Positions 49,166 to 59,642 are shown, numbered from the stretch's first letter. The stretch: 64,000 nucleotides of DNA from Rugosibacter aromaticivorans (GCF_000934545.1 NZ_CP010554.1:1860001-1924000), one strand, 5' to 3'. A program made the numbers and translations. Notes: generated from the letters alone by a model not told the origin.

Positions 49166-52100
49166 ATGCCAAACCATAGCTATAGCCCTCATCAGCTTGC
49201 GTATTTCGCTCGCAAACTGACTCTGAAGGCTGCCACGGACTCGATGGACAGCATGGCTGGGGCGCTGCTGGACGCTCAGGTTGACCTCAATCCACACCAA
49301 ATAGATGCGGCCCTCTTCGCGACGAGCAATCCGCTATCCAGGGGCGTCATCCTGGCCGATGAAGTAGGTCTCGGCAAAACCATTGAGGCGGGCTTGCTGA
49401 TTGCGCAAAAATGGGCCGAACGCAAACGTCGCATCCTCATCATCGTTCCCGCCAATCTGCGTAAGCAATGGCATCAGGAATTGGCAGACAAATTCGGCCT
49501 GCCAGCGATGATCCTGGAAGCCAAGTCATTCCGGCAGGCCAGCAAGGATGGCAGCACAAACCCCTTTGATGCCACCTTTAGCAATGGATCGGGGAATGGC
49601 CTTGGTCGCGACAAAATCGTTATCTGCTCCTATCAGTTTGCGGCGGGCAAGGCCCAGGCCGTCAAGGATGTGGCGTGGGATTTGGTGGTCGTCGATGAAG
49701 CCCATCGCCTGCGCAACGTCTACAAGCCGGACAACAAAACCGCTCGCATCCTGCGTGATGCGCTGTCACATACGCGCAAGGTATTCCTGACTGCCACACC
49801 ACTTCAGAATTCTCTGTTGGAACTTTACGGCCTCGTGAGCTTTATTGACGACCGGGTTTTTGGTGATCTGGATAGTTTCCGTACTCAGTTTTCCCAATTG
49901 CGCGACCCCGGCAGCTTTGAGGCACTGAAACAACGTATCAGCCCTATTTGCAAGCGCACCCTGCGGCGTCAAGTCGAGGCTTACGTCAAATACACACGGC
50001 GTATTCCGCTGCTGCGCGAGTTCAAACCCGGCGACGACGAAACCCGGCTCTACAACCTGGTGACCGAATACCTCCAACGCGACAGCCTGTTCGCCTTGCC
50101 TAACAGCCAGCGGCAGCTTATTACCTTAGTGCTGCGCAAGTTGCTCGCCTCCAGCAGCTTTGCCATCGCGGGTGCTCTGGAATCGCTAATACGCCGCCTA
50201 CAGCAAACGCTCGATGAAAAGGCTGCGCCAGCACCCTTAATCGACGAACTAAATCAAGACTACGAATCACTGGACGAAACGGCAGATGAGTTAGGTGCGG
50301 AAGCGGCCGAAGAAGAAAAGATCAAAACCGCTCAACAGATTGCTGCCATTCGAGCGGAAATTGCCGATCTTGACGGTTTTCGGCAGTTGGCAATCTCGAT
50401 TACCGAGAATGCCAAGGGCATCGCCCTGCTGCAAGCGCTCAAGGTTGCTTTCGTGCGTTTACAGGAATTGGGCGCGGCGAAGAAAGCCATCATCTTCACG
50501 GAATCCCGCCGCACCCAAGACTATCTGCTGTCGCTCTTGTCAAAAACCGAATACGCCGATGGTGTCGTGCTCTTCAACGGCAGCAATAACGACCCCATCT
50601 CACGCCGCGTGTACGCCGAATGGATGGAGCGCAACAAGGGCACGGATCGGGTGTCGGGTTCACGCAGTGCGGATACGCGCGCTGCGCTGGTCGATTATTT
50701 CCGTAACAACGAAAATCCCGGCGGCACCATCATGATCGCCACCGAAGCCGGGGCCGAGGGCATCAATCTCCAGTTCTGCTCCTTGGTGATCAACTACGAC
50801 CTGCCCTGGAATCCACAGCGAATAGAACAGCGCATTGGCCGCTGTCACCGTTATGGGCAAAAGCATGACGTGGTCGTGGTGAACTTCCTCAACCGTGATA
50901 ACGAGGCGGATCGCCGCGTTTATGAATTGCTCGACCAAAAATTCCAGCTATTCGATGGTGTATTCGGCGCCAGCGACGAGGTGCTGGGCGCCGTGGAATC
51001 CGGTGTCGATTTTGAGCGCCGCATTGCCGACATCTACCAGAATTGCCGCCACCCCAACGACATTCATACCGCCTTCGAGCAACTCCAACTCGATCTGGCG
51101 GGGGAAATCAGCGACGCAATGCTTAACGCGCGCAAGTCATTGCTGGAAAACTTCGATGAAGTGGTGCAGGAGCGCCTGAAAATTGCCAAGCGCGATGCCG
51201 CCAGCAGCCTTGATCGACTGGAGCGCCTGCTGATGCGCTTCACCCGCGCCATGCTCGACGGCCACGCCGAATTCGAGGGCGATGCACTGGCATTCACCCT
51301 TACCCATGTTCCTTCCGTTATTACGAACATGGGCGATGTCAGTGGCGAGCATATTCCGCTCGGCCGCTACGAACTGCCCCGCCGCAGCGAGGAAGCGCAT
51401 ATCTATCGCCTCCAGCATCCGCTGGCGCAGAATCTGTTGCGGGCAGCACTACGGCAACCGCTCGAACCCACCAGACTTCATCTGGATTATGACGCCTATG
51501 GATTAAAGGTCTCGGTACTGGAAGCGTTAAGAGGGCAGCAAGGTATCGCCGCCGTTCAACTGTTGCGGGTGGAATCGCTGGGGGCAACCGAGGAATATCT
51601 GCTGGCGGCTGGTTGGACTGACCACCAGGCGCTCGATGCTGAAATAACCGAAAAGCTGCTGGCCCTGCCGGGCCACGCAGAAAGCCTGCCGCGAGTGGAC
51701 ACACCGCCAACACAGGCCGCGCTCTCGTCAGCACTTGCCAGCAGCGAACAGCCACCGCTGGATTTCGCCGCCGCACACGTGGCAATACCCGAAGCACTGC
51801 GGCAGGAACTGGCCGGACAAAAAGCCGTCATCATCGGCAACATTGAGCGGCGCAACCTTGGCCTGTTTTCCGACGAAACTGAAAAACTCGATGCCTGGGC
51901 CGACGACCTCAAGGTAGGCCTTGAACGCGAAATCAAGGAACTGGACCGGCGCATCAAGGAAATCCGCACCAAGAGCAAGGGCGCGGCAACACTCTCGGAA
52001 AAACTGGACGCACAAAAAGACCAGCGCGAACTTGAAGGGCAGCGAGACAAGAAACGGCGTGAGTTATTTACCCGCCAGGATGAAATTCAAGCCCGGCGCG

Positions 52101-52186
52101 ACCGTTTGATCGATGAACTTGAGGGGCAATTGCAGCAAAACATCGTCATGGCCGATTTGTTTTCCTGTCATTGGACATTGACATGA
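49166..52186 (+). CDS. SNF2-type helicase of a defence/R-M locus
   Basis: 1006 residues. SF2/SNF2 motor: Walker A DEVGLGKTIEAGL (~residue 67), motif II VVDEAHRL, STATPLQN-type FLTATPLQNS, and the second RecA domain with IIFTESRRTQDYL, TEAGAEGINLQF and QRIGRCHRYGQ. A long C-terminal part with coiled coil (DRRIKEIRTKSKG) ends near 1000. Such helicases occur next to type III-like mod and res genes. Here a TrlF gene and a broken mod/res follow. It has no nuclease domain of its own that I can see. Confidence 0.88.
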   Translation: MPNHSYSPHQLAYFARKLTLKAATDSMDSMAGALLDAQVDLNPHQIDAALFATSNPLSRGVILADEVGLGKTIEAGLLIAQKWAERKRRILIIVPANLRKQWHQELADKFGLPAMILEAKSFRQASKDGSTNPFDATFSNGSGNGLGRDKIVICSYQFAAGKAQAVKDVAWDLVVVDEAHRLRNVYKPDNKTARILRDALSHTRKVFLTATPLQNSLLELYGLVSFIDDRVFGDLDSFRTQFSQLRDPGSFEALKQRISPICKRTLRRQVEAYVKYTRRIPLLREFKPGDDETRLYNLVTEYLQRDSLFALPNSQRQLITLVLRKLLASSSFAIAGALESLIRRLQQTLDEKAAPAPLIDELNQDYESLDETADELGAEAAEEEKIKTAQQIAAIRAEIADLDGFRQLAISITENAKGIALLQALKVAFVRLQELGAAKKAIIFTESRRTQDYLLSLLSKTEYADGVVLFNGSNNDPISRRVYAEWMERNKGTDRVSGSRSADTRAALVDYFRNNENPGGTIMIATEAGAEGINLQFCSLVINYDLPWNPQRIEQRIGRCHRYGQKHDVVVVNFLNRDNEADRRVYELLDQKFQLFDGVFGASDEVLGAVESGVDFERRIADIYQNCRHPNDIHTAFEQLQLDLAGEISDAMLNARKSLLENFDEVVQERLKIAKRDAASSLDRLERLLMRFTRAMLDGHAEFEGDALAFTLTHVPSVITNMGDVSGEHIPLGRYELPRRSEEAHIYRLQHPLAQNLLRAALRQPLEPTRLHLDYDAYGLKVSVLEALRGQQGIAAVQLLRVESLGATEEYLLAAGWTDHQALDAEITEKLLALPGHAESLPRVDTPPTQAALSSALASSEQPPLDFAAAHVAIPEALRQELAGQKAVIIGNIERRNLGLFSDETEKLDAWADDLKVGLEREIKELDRRIKEIRTKSKGAATLSEKLDAQKDQRELEGQRDKKRRELFTRQDEIQARRDRLIDELEGQLQQNIVMADLFSCHWTLT

Positions 52187-52414
52187 AGTAGCTCGCCCCT
52201 TGAGCCTGTCATTGAGTAAACTGGACATGCAAAGGGAACAGGTCGAAATTTGAAGCGATTATCCAAAGCAGAGTCAGATTCGATAGATGGTGATTTGCAG
52301 GGAATTGAGGGCAAGTCGTTGCAGGTGATTGAAGGGCTAGAACTTCCGATGCTTACGAGCGATGGTATTACTCGGTAAGTGTTCATATTTGCAACGACGT
52401 AAGGGGGCAAGGAA
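52187..52414 (+). other. Spacer before the TrlF gene with a possible 42-codon frame
   Basis: An open frame from TTG 52250 to TAA 52376 (KRLSKAESDSIDGDLQGIEG...) looks protein-like but lacks a good start and ribosome site. It may be the remnant of a gene replaced when the lower-GC TrlF gene came in. AAGGAA just before 52415 serves the TrlF gene. Confidence 0.35.
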
Positions 52415-55400
52415 ATGGCGGAATTAAGCACGTATCCAAGGGGCGCTGAATGGCGCCAGTGGGATTTGCATATTCACTCTCCAGCGTCTTTTCATTGGGA
52501 TGGGGCACGCTTTGATGCTGATCCTAACGCGTCCGAAAATACATTACTCATAGATCAGATGATCGAGGCGCTGAACTCGGCAGCGCCGGCTGTTTACGCG
52601 CTAATGGACTATTGGACTTTCGATGGATGGTTTGCCTTAAAAAAAAGACTTGCTCAAAAGGGCGCGCCTAAGCTAGAAAAAGTTGTATTTCCAGGCATAG
52701 AACTGAGGCTAATGGCCCCAATGGATGGCAGGCTGAATGCTCACGTTATTTTTTCTGATTCAACACCAGATCAGATTCTATTGGATTTCAAATCTGCGCT
52801 GACCGTGGAGTTGATCAATTCGCCACTATCAAATCATGCTCTGATTGAATTGGCTCGAAAAAAGGTGGGGGAGGACAAACTTAAGCATCATGGTTTCATA
52901 AAATCTGAGGTTGATAGCAACGACGCAACCGCCTTGCGTGCAGGTTCGACAATTGCAGAAATCAATTGTGATAGCTATAAGCGCGCCCTCGAAAGGATTC
53001 CGCAAGGCAGCGCGGTCGGTTTTATGCCATTCAGCACTAGCGATGGACTCGATGAAATCAAGTGGCAAGAGCACTATGCATACGTATTGGGCTTGTTTAA
53101 CTCGTCGCCAATCTTCGAGACTCGGAACTCAGACCTTTGGGCTGCGTTCGCAGGCGTGAGAACTGCAAAAAATGCTAAATGGCTTGACAACTTCCAGTAT
53201 GCGTTAAGTAACACACCGCGATTAGCGGTTTCAGGTAGCGATGCGCACCGGTTCAAGGGAACAGCGAACAACGATCAAAGGGGCTACGGGGATTTTCCAA
53301 CTGGAAAAGCAACGTGGATTAAAGCCGACCCAACTTTCTTGGGACTGCTTCAGGCAATCAAAGAGCCTGCCAAGCGGTGCCACATTGGAGATATTCCGGA
53401 CAAGCTGCAAAGCATCAATCAAAGCAAAACTTATTTCATTGATCGAGTAGAAGTGAGAAAAATGGTGGGGTCAAAGGTTGAGGGAAATTGGTTATCCGAT
53501 TGCAACCTTCCGCTAAATCCTGACCTTATCGCAATCATTGGAAATAAGGGGAGTGGCAAAAGTGCGCTCGCTGATGTAATTGCTCTATTGGGAAATACTA
53601 GGCAACGAGAGCACCTCTCATTTCTGTCCTCGAAGCGATTTCGGGCTAAACCTAAGGAGTTGGCTAAACACTTTCAAGGCCAAATTACGTGGTTAGACGA
53701 TTCCAAGAGCGCTGTCGTTTCCCTTAACGATGATCCTGACCCGACTGCCGTAGAAATGGTTCGCTACATCCCGCAGCTCCGTTTCGAGAAACTCTGCAAT
53801 GACCATGTCTCCGGCGTCTCAGATGTCTTTGAAAAGGAGCTCAGGGCCGTTATCTTTGACCACACAAATCCGGCAATTCGTCAGAAAGCACTCGATTTCG
53901 ATCAACTGACTGAGCAGCAGGAACGTAGCTATCGCGACCAGTTGGGCGAGCTCCGAAAAGATCTCCGTCGCTTAAATCTTGAGATCGAATCAATGGAAGC
54001 GCAACTTCAGCCAGAAGTCAGAAAAACTCTGGAAGAGCAATGGGCGCAAAAGAACAAACAAATTGAAGAGCATGACAAAATCAAGCCAGTCGTGGAAACA
54101 AAGCCGTCAGATCAACTAACTCCAGATCAGGAGATAGCGATCAAAAGACTGGATGAGATTGCCGCTAGTCTAAAGCAGCTTGATGACGACGAGAAATTGA
54201 ATATCACCAATGACGCGCTCATTGCAACAAAAATAAGGTCCGCGCAGTCTGTCCGGGAACGTGTCCGCATCCTGCAAAGACAGTACCAACAATTTGGGGA
54301 AGAAACTGCCCAGGACCTTCAAGTGCTAGGTATTCAGCAGCCTGATATCGCTGACATCAAGATTGATGAAGGTGTTTTGTTGGCATTGATTAATAGTCTG
54401 CCTACGGACAGAGATCGGTTTGTAGCTAACGGTGTGCAAATCGTCCAAAAGAAGCAAGCTTTAAGCGAGGAACAAGGCAACCTTCGAGCAAAATTGAATG
54501 AGCCTCTGCAGAGGCATCAACAGAGCGTCAACGCGCTAGAGGCATGGGGAAAGAGACGCGTAGAGTTAGTTGGTGCGGCTGATATTCCGGAATCGTTAAG
54601 TGGCGTTGCAGCGCGGTTGGAACAACTAGATAATCTTCCGGCCAGTTTGAGCGATCGAGGTAAGAAGAGGGATGAAATTTCGGGGGAAATCTTCGATGTG
54701 CTTGAGAAGCAACGACTTGCTCGGGAGCAGTTGTTTGCTCCGGTTCAAGATGTTATCCAGAACAATCAGTTAATAAGGGACGAATATAAGTTGCAATTTC
54801 AGGCTACTTTAGGCGGGTCGGCAGAAGCACTGGCGACCGCACTATTCAATCTAATAAAGCAAACTGCGAGCGCGTTCCGCGAAGGTGAAGGTGTTGCAGT
54901 AGTTAAGCGAATCGCCGAACAACTAGACTTGGGCAAAAAAGAGGATGTGCTAAAGCTGATTTCAGAAATTCATGCCAAGGTAGCGACCGCTGCAAGCTCG
55001 GGAAATTCAAGTGGGATCGGAATATCATCCATATTGAAAGCCGGTCGTTCACAGAGTGGCGGCAATATTAGCTCCGCTGACGTTTACGACCTACTGTATG
55101 GGCTCGCCTTCTTGGAGCCCAGGTATTCCCTGCTCTATCAAGACACACAAATCGAACAACTTTCACCCGGTCAGCGGGGTGCTTTGTTGCTCATTTTTTA
55201 TTTGTTAGTCGATAAGGGGACCAATCCAATCATTCTTGATCAGCCCGAGGAGAATCTCGATAACGAAACTGTTTTCAGTCTATTGGTTCCAGTTCTTACC
55301 GAGGCAAAGAAGAAGCGTCAGGTAATTATGGTGACTCACAATCCAAACCTGGCTGTAGTTTGCGATGCGGAGCAGGTGATCTATTCGTCTTTTGACCGAA

Positions 55401-55525
55401 AGAATGGTGCGACGATCAAATATGTTCCCGGCTCAATTGAGAGCCCGGTGATCAATAAGCATGTAGTAAACGTGCTCGAAGGCACCAAAGTCGCGTTTGA
55501 TAATCGTCGAAACAAATATCATTAG
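52415..55525 (+). CDS. TrlF-like PHP-domain plus SMC-type AAA ATPase
   Basis: 1036 residues. The N-terminal PHP phosphoesterase has WDLHIHSPASFHWDG (H-x-H) and VSGSDAHRFKG. The ATPase has Walker A IIGNKGSGKSALAD (~residue 376), a long coiled coil (~500-830), the signature QLSPGQRGALLLIF, Walker B NPIILDQPEENLDNE and the H-switch VTHNPNLAV. This architecture is that of TrlF-like defence ATPases. Base composition is clearly lower in GC than its neighbours, suggesting separate transfer into the locus. AAGGAA precedes the start. Role in phage defence is inferred from location and domains. Confidence 0.85.
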   Translation: MAELSTYPRGAEWRQWDLHIHSPASFHWDGARFDADPNASENTLLIDQMIEALNSAAPAVYALMDYWTFDGWFALKKRLAQKGAPKLEKVVFPGIELRLMAPMDGRLNAHVIFSDSTPDQILLDFKSALTVELINSPLSNHALIELARKKVGEDKLKHHGFIKSEVDSNDATALRAGSTIAEINCDSYKRALERIPQGSAVGFMPFSTSDGLDEIKWQEHYAYVLGLFNSSPIFETRNSDLWAAFAGVRTAKNAKWLDNFQYALSNTPRLAVSGSDAHRFKGTANNDQRGYGDFPTGKATWIKADPTFLGLLQAIKEPAKRCHIGDIPDKLQSINQSKTYFIDRVEVRKMVGSKVEGNWLSDCNLPLNPDLIAIIGNKGSGKSALADVIALLGNTRQREHLSFLSSKRFRAKPKELAKHFQGQITWLDDSKSAVVSLNDDPDPTAVEMVRYIPQLRFEKLCNDHVSGVSDVFEKELRAVIFDHTNPAIRQKALDFDQLTEQQERSYRDQLGELRKDLRRLNLEIESMEAQLQPEVRKTLEEQWAQKNKQIEEHDKIKPVVETKPSDQLTPDQEIAIKRLDEIAASLKQLDDDEKLNITNDALIATKIRSAQSVRERVRILQRQYQQFGEETAQDLQVLGIQQPDIADIKIDEGVLLALINSLPTDRDRFVANGVQIVQKKQALSEEQGNLRAKLNEPLQRHQQSVNALEAWGKRRVELVGAADIPESLSGVAARLEQLDNLPASLSDRGKKRDEISGEIFDVLEKQRLAREQLFAPVQDVIQNNQLIRDEYKLQFQATLGGSAEALATALFNLIKQTASAFREGEGVAVVKRIAEQLDLGKKEDVLKLISEIHAKVATAASSGNSSGIGISSILKAGRSQSGGNISSADVYDLLYGLAFLEPRYSLLYQDTQIEQLSPGQRGALLLIFYLLVDKGTNPIILDQPEENLDNETVFSLLVPVLTEAKKKRQVIMVTHNPNLAVVCDAEQVIYSSFDRKNGATIKYVPGSIESPVINKHVVNVLEGTKVAFDNRRNKYH

Positions 55526-55527
55526 TG

Positions 55528-55662
55528 ATGATCAAGAATCAAAAATTAGAACTCACCTGGATCGGTAAGGATGTGCGGCCCAAGTTGGAGCCGCGCATTC
55601 TGCTGGAAGACTCCACGAAGAGTTATCACGCCAAGCACCGGATATCGCCGAGTTTGCGGTGA
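55528..55662 (+). pseudogene. Type III methyltransferase (mod) N-terminal stub
   Basis: The ATG at 55528 opens NQKLELTWIGKDVRPKLEP then RILLEDSTKSYHAKHR, the standard first ~40 residues of type III Mod-like DNA methyltransferases. The catalytic DPPY and SAM motifs should follow, but after AKHR similarity stops. The frame closes at TGA 55660-55662, where sequence in another frame is res. The mod gene is thus reduced to its 5' end. Confidence 0.8.
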
Positions 55663-57968
55663 CGCCTCCGGAAGTAGTCACGGGCGACAACTACGAGCAG
55701 CGCGGCACCAAAAGCCTGCTCGGTGGCATCGAGATCAATATTTTCAACATCTCAAAAATCAATACTGAAGTGCGCGGCGGTAAATCTCCACGCATCAAGC
55801 GTCTATCCGAATATCTGGGGCAGAGTTATTTCGACTACCTTGCGGCCCTGCCCGATCTGGTGCTGCTGATGGATGAGTCGCATCGTTATCGCGCCGGTGC
55901 CGGGGTGCGGGCACTGAATGAACTCAAACCGGTGCTGAGCCTGGAACTGACGGCGACGCCTTTTACCGAATCCCCTCGTGGGCCGGTGCCATTCAAGAAC
56001 GTGGTGATGGACTATCCATTGGCGCGGGCTATCGAAGACGGCTTCGTCAAGGAACCTGCCGTCGTTACCCAGCAGAACTTCGACCCCTCAGCGCACAGCG
56101 CGGAACAACTTGAGCGCATCAAGTTGATGGACGGCGTGCGGGTTCACGAAGAAACCAAAGTGCATCTACTGACTTACGCGCAGCAGAAAGGTGAAAAGCC
56201 GGTCAAGCCTTTCATGCTGGTGATCGCCCGCGATACCACTCATGCCAGCCAATTGATGCAGCTTATCTCGGGGGAGTTATTCGCGGGGCGCTACGCCGGC
56301 AAGGTGATTCAGGTCGATAGTGGCACCACCAGTGGCGCGGAAGGTGATGAGATTGTGCAAAAGCTGCTCGCGGTAGAAAGCTACGACGAACCGACCGAAA
56401 TCGTTATCCACGTCAACATGCTGAAAGAAGGCTGGGACGTAACCAATCTCTACACCATCGTTCCACTACGGGCGGCGAATGCGCGCACGCTGATTGAGCA
56501 ATCCATCGGTCGCGGCCTGCGCCTGCCTTATGGTCGCAAGACCGGCGTGGAAGTGGTGGATCGGCTCAACATCATCGCCCACGACAGATTCCAGGAAGTG
56601 GTGGCTGAGGCTGGGCGCGGCGATTCACCCATACGGTTGAAGGAACTCAAACTCGATCCAATTGGCGATACGCTGGGCGGACTGCGCAGCGTGGCCGTGA
56701 CGCCAACGATCAACACACTATTGGGGCTCGGCGCCGTGCCGGATAGTGCGACACCAGCGTCTTATGCAGCCGGTGGGGCACCGACGACGGCGATGTACAC
56801 CGGAGAACAAACCCGTGTGGTGCAGCTGGCAATGGATGTCATCAACGAACTCAGCCGTGATCGCGGGTTGTTGCCAAACAGCGCCGCCTTGCGCAATCCC
56901 GACGTACAGCAGGAAATCGTGCGCCGGGTCGAAGCGCGGATGACGCCCCAGCAGACAGAGTTGCTCCCTGCAGATGGGCCGGCAATTGCCAGCATAGCCA
57001 TTGGTACTGCGGAAGCAGTAGCGGATTACACCATCGACATTCCACGCATCCTGGTCAAACCCAAGGGCACCATACAAAGCGGTTACAAACCATTCGATCT
57101 TGATGTATCGCGAATGAGCTTTCAGCCACAGGATCAGCAGTTGGTCGGTCGCGGCCTTCAGACAGGCAAAGATGTGCTCTATGGACAGTCTTCAACCATT
57201 GCCGAATTACGGCCAGAGGACTACATCGTCCGCGAGTTGATCGGCTTCGATGATATTTCCTATGATGACCATGCAGAACTTATCTACGGACTCGCCAGTC
57301 AGGCGGTTGCGCACTTCAAGGGTTATTTGAAGACCGATGCCGAACTGCATAACGTGCTGGCGAATCAGAGTAAGGCGATTGCTGAAAATATCAACGCCCA
57401 GATGTCGGAACACTATTACTACAAAGGCAATGGTGAATCCGAGGTCGTGATCAGCCAAGGATTTACGCCGTTGAAGTCCAGCGCGGTCAATACGTCAGGC
57501 GAAGTTAAACCGCTCCATTGGAGCCCTGATGACAAACGCACCATTTCCCAATATGTCTATGGCGGATTTTCACGATGCGCTTACGACATGCAAAAATTCC
57601 ATTCCGATACCGAGCGCATTCTTGCGCAGATACTGGAGCGTGACGCCTTGCGCTGGTTCCGCCCCGTATCGGGCCAATTCAACATCTATTACTGGCGCGG
57701 CAGAGAACAGCCGGAATACATCCCTGACTTTGTAGCTGCTACACCTGATGCAAATCTCCTGATCGAAACCAAGGCGGCGAAGGATATGACAGACGCCGAA
57801 GTCAATGCCAAAGCGGAAGCGGCGATTACGTGGTGCAAGCACGCCAGCGACTATTCCGCAGCACAAGGTGGCAAGCCATGGCGCTATCTTCTCATCCCGC
57901 ATGATGCAGTCGCAGTCAATGCGACATTGCCGGCATTGGTCAGCCGATTCACGGTCGGCACTAAATAA
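55638..57968 (+). pseudogene. Type III restriction subunit Res, N-terminally deleted
   Basis: About 775 codons of Res are intact from PDIAEFAVTPPEVVTGDN onward: the DExH box LLMDESHRYR, ELTATPFTESPRGPV, HVNMLKEGWDVTNLYTI, QSIGRGLRLPYGR, and a C-terminal nuclease-like segment YIPDFVAATPDANLLIETKAA. The first RecA lobe with Walker A is missing. The likely usable start, GTG 55659, gives a helicase without an ATP-binding loop. The junction with the mod stub lies near 55636-55645. Some product could be made but not a working restriction enzyme. Confidence 0.82.
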
Positions 57969-57991
57969 CTCGTCGATCTGATCGATCCTTA

Positions 57992-58075
57992 GTCGCCAAT
58001 TGGCGACATGTAAGGATGCGATGAAATCAGCATTTATTCATGCCATTGACAATTCCGTGTCGCCGCATTGCGACA
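57992..58075. promoter_or_regulatory. Two GTCGC-type dyads upstream of the LuxR operon
   Basis: GTCGCCAATTGGCGAC at 57992-58007 is a perfect 16-base palindrome. TGTCGC-cgcatt-GCGACA at 58058-58075 has perfect 6-base arms. Both carry the same GTCGC/GCGAC halves and lie in the 280-base AT-rich gap before the unknown gene and the LuxR gene. They are candidate binding sites for that regulator. Confidence 0.5.
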
Positions 58076-58247
58076 AGTACCTTGGTCATTTTGCATAATT
58101 CAATTGAGATAGCTTGCGTATCTCTATAAGAAGTAAGCAAATGTAAACACTGGAATAATTGTTGCTAATTATGAATATTGCAAGGTGCAGTGTGGATTAA
58201 CTCGCGAATAATAATGTCCGCAATGTAGATAGCAAGCACCGGCGGTT

Positions 58248-58649
58248 GTGAGTGAACAGCATTTTTACGTGGAAAGTTTTACGTGGGAAAAGTGCCAATT
58301 CCAACCGGGTTGGCATCCTTGTTCTGTAAACACTGCGGTGCCTCGCTCGATGAAACGAACGGATATACCGAAGCCCAGGAAGTTGCTCACTGAATTCAGT
58401 AGCCCGTTGGGCAGCGAAACGCTGAGCGTTCGCATTTATCGTGATCGCGAAACCTTTATTTGTGAGCGTCGCCTCGTGGAGCGCGATGGCACTTCGTTCA
58501 CGATAGCTCTACCTTTCACTGAGCCACAGGCTGCACGGGTATTTTTATCTGCTGACCCCTACTACAGTCACGTAAAGCTAGAAGTTCGACAGGTCTTGGT
58601 GAGACTGGACCGGGCGTGGCGTCGCGTCAATGGAAAAGCACTCACCTGA
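58248..58649 (+). CDS. Small unknown protein ahead of the LuxR gene
   Basis: 133 residues from GTG 58248, or 99 from ATG 58350; neither has a clear ribosome site. The core reads RIYRDRETFICERRLVERDG, ALPFTEPQAARVF and LEVRQVLVRLDRAW, a probable small alpha/beta protein without signal or TM. It overlaps the LuxR gene by 20 bases and so is likely co-expressed with it. Family not recognised. Confidence 0.6.
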   Translation: MSEQHFYVESFTWEKCQFQPGWHPCSVNTAVPRSMKRTDIPKPRKLLTEFSSPLGSETLSVRIYRDRETFICERRLVERDGTSFTIALPFTEPQAARVFLSADPYYSHVKLEVRQVLVRLDRAWRRVNGKALT

Positions 58650-59385
58650 AATCATTACTTCCGTTGAGCATGCCAACGATTGCATTTCATTGATCGGTGG
58701 CTACGAAACGGAAGTTGATGTAGATGCTGCCGCGCTGCGAATCGTGCAGTTCTTCGATTTCCAATACTTTGTCTTTGGCGCTTTCTTTAGAAGCGGCGAG
58801 CGAGAACACTATCGATATGTCTTCGGATGTGTACCAGAATGGTGTTATCTGTATATTCAAAACAAGTGGTACGCGATTGACCCGTTTATCGGATATGTAC
58901 TGAAAAATTCCAGTCCCATCCTTGCGTCTGACATTCCTTTGACCAGCCCTGGTCAAGAGCGAATGGTGGCCTCGGCAGGCGAGCATGGGTTTCGTTCCAG
59001 CATTGTTGTTCCCGTGCATAGCGCCTCATCAACCTGGATCGGGCTGCTTCACCTTGGAACAGGTGAAGGACCGGATCGAGCGCAACGTAGTTTCGACGCA
59101 CATCGAAATCTCATGCGAGCATTTGGGCTCGAACTGCTGGAGTGGTTCGACTCCAGGCTGCATGACAACAACGTGTCTGACCTCGACCTGGACAAACTAG
59201 ACTTGAAATTGCTATGCAAGGCTCAGGAGCATGCAACCGCCGCAGAAGCTGCGCGTGAACTGGGCATTACCCTGGCGCTTGCCGAGGCGCGCTACCGGCG
59301 TCTGTACAGAAAGCTCGACGTGCCAGCCAAGCGACATGCCGTCGAAAAGGCAGTCGAATTAGGCCTCATCAGGTCTTTGCTGTGA
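58630..59385 (+). CDS. LuxR-family regulator with autoinducer-binding domain
   Basis: 251 residues. The N-terminal domain (~15-165) shows the AHL-receptor pattern: FDFQYFVFG, then NKWYAIDPFIGYVLKNSSPI, in which the W-Y...DP residues match the autoinducer pocket, and GFRSSIVVPVHS. The C-terminal HTH (~185-250) is LDLKLLCKAQEHATAAEAA, then GITLALAEARYRRLYRKLDV. No luxI is in the window, so it may be a solo receptor. Its place before the vir genes suggests control of conjugation, as TraR does elsewhere. Confidence 0.85.
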   Translation: MEKHSPEIITSVEHANDCISLIGGYETEVDVDAAALRIVQFFDFQYFVFGAFFRSGEREHYRYVFGCVPEWCYLYIQNKWYAIDPFIGYVLKNSSPILASDIPLTSPGQERMVASAGEHGFRSSIVVPVHSASSTWIGLLHLGTGEGPDRAQRSFDAHRNLMRAFGLELLEWFDSRLHDNNVSDLDLDKLDLKLLCKAQEHATAAEAARELGITLALAEARYRRLYRKLDVPAKRHAVEKAVELGLIRSLL

Positions 59386-59519
59386 AGGGAAATTCGATTC
59401 TGCGTCAATCCCGCTTTTCTGCATTTTGCGACAGATCATTTCTCTGAGATACGGTTGTTGTTCAGCGAAGCTGAGAATTCTGGAATATTTTTTAGTTATC
59501 ACAATATTTTAACGAGTGC

Positions 59520-59548
59520 AATATCGAAACCGGGCGCGTTTCGATATT
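59520..59548. promoter_or_regulatory. Ten-base perfect dyad in the virB leader
   Basis: AATATCGAAA (59520-59529) and its complement TTTCGATATT (59539-59548), spacer 9, about 95 bases before virB2. This is either an operator or a hairpin in the leader. Confidence 0.6.
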
Positions 59549-59642
59549 TTCAAATTGATTACCCGCGCCTATGCTTTCTCTAACGGTCGCTCCCTCCAAT
59601 TACAAATTGTCATAGGGGCGTCCATCGAAGAAAGGAAACAGC

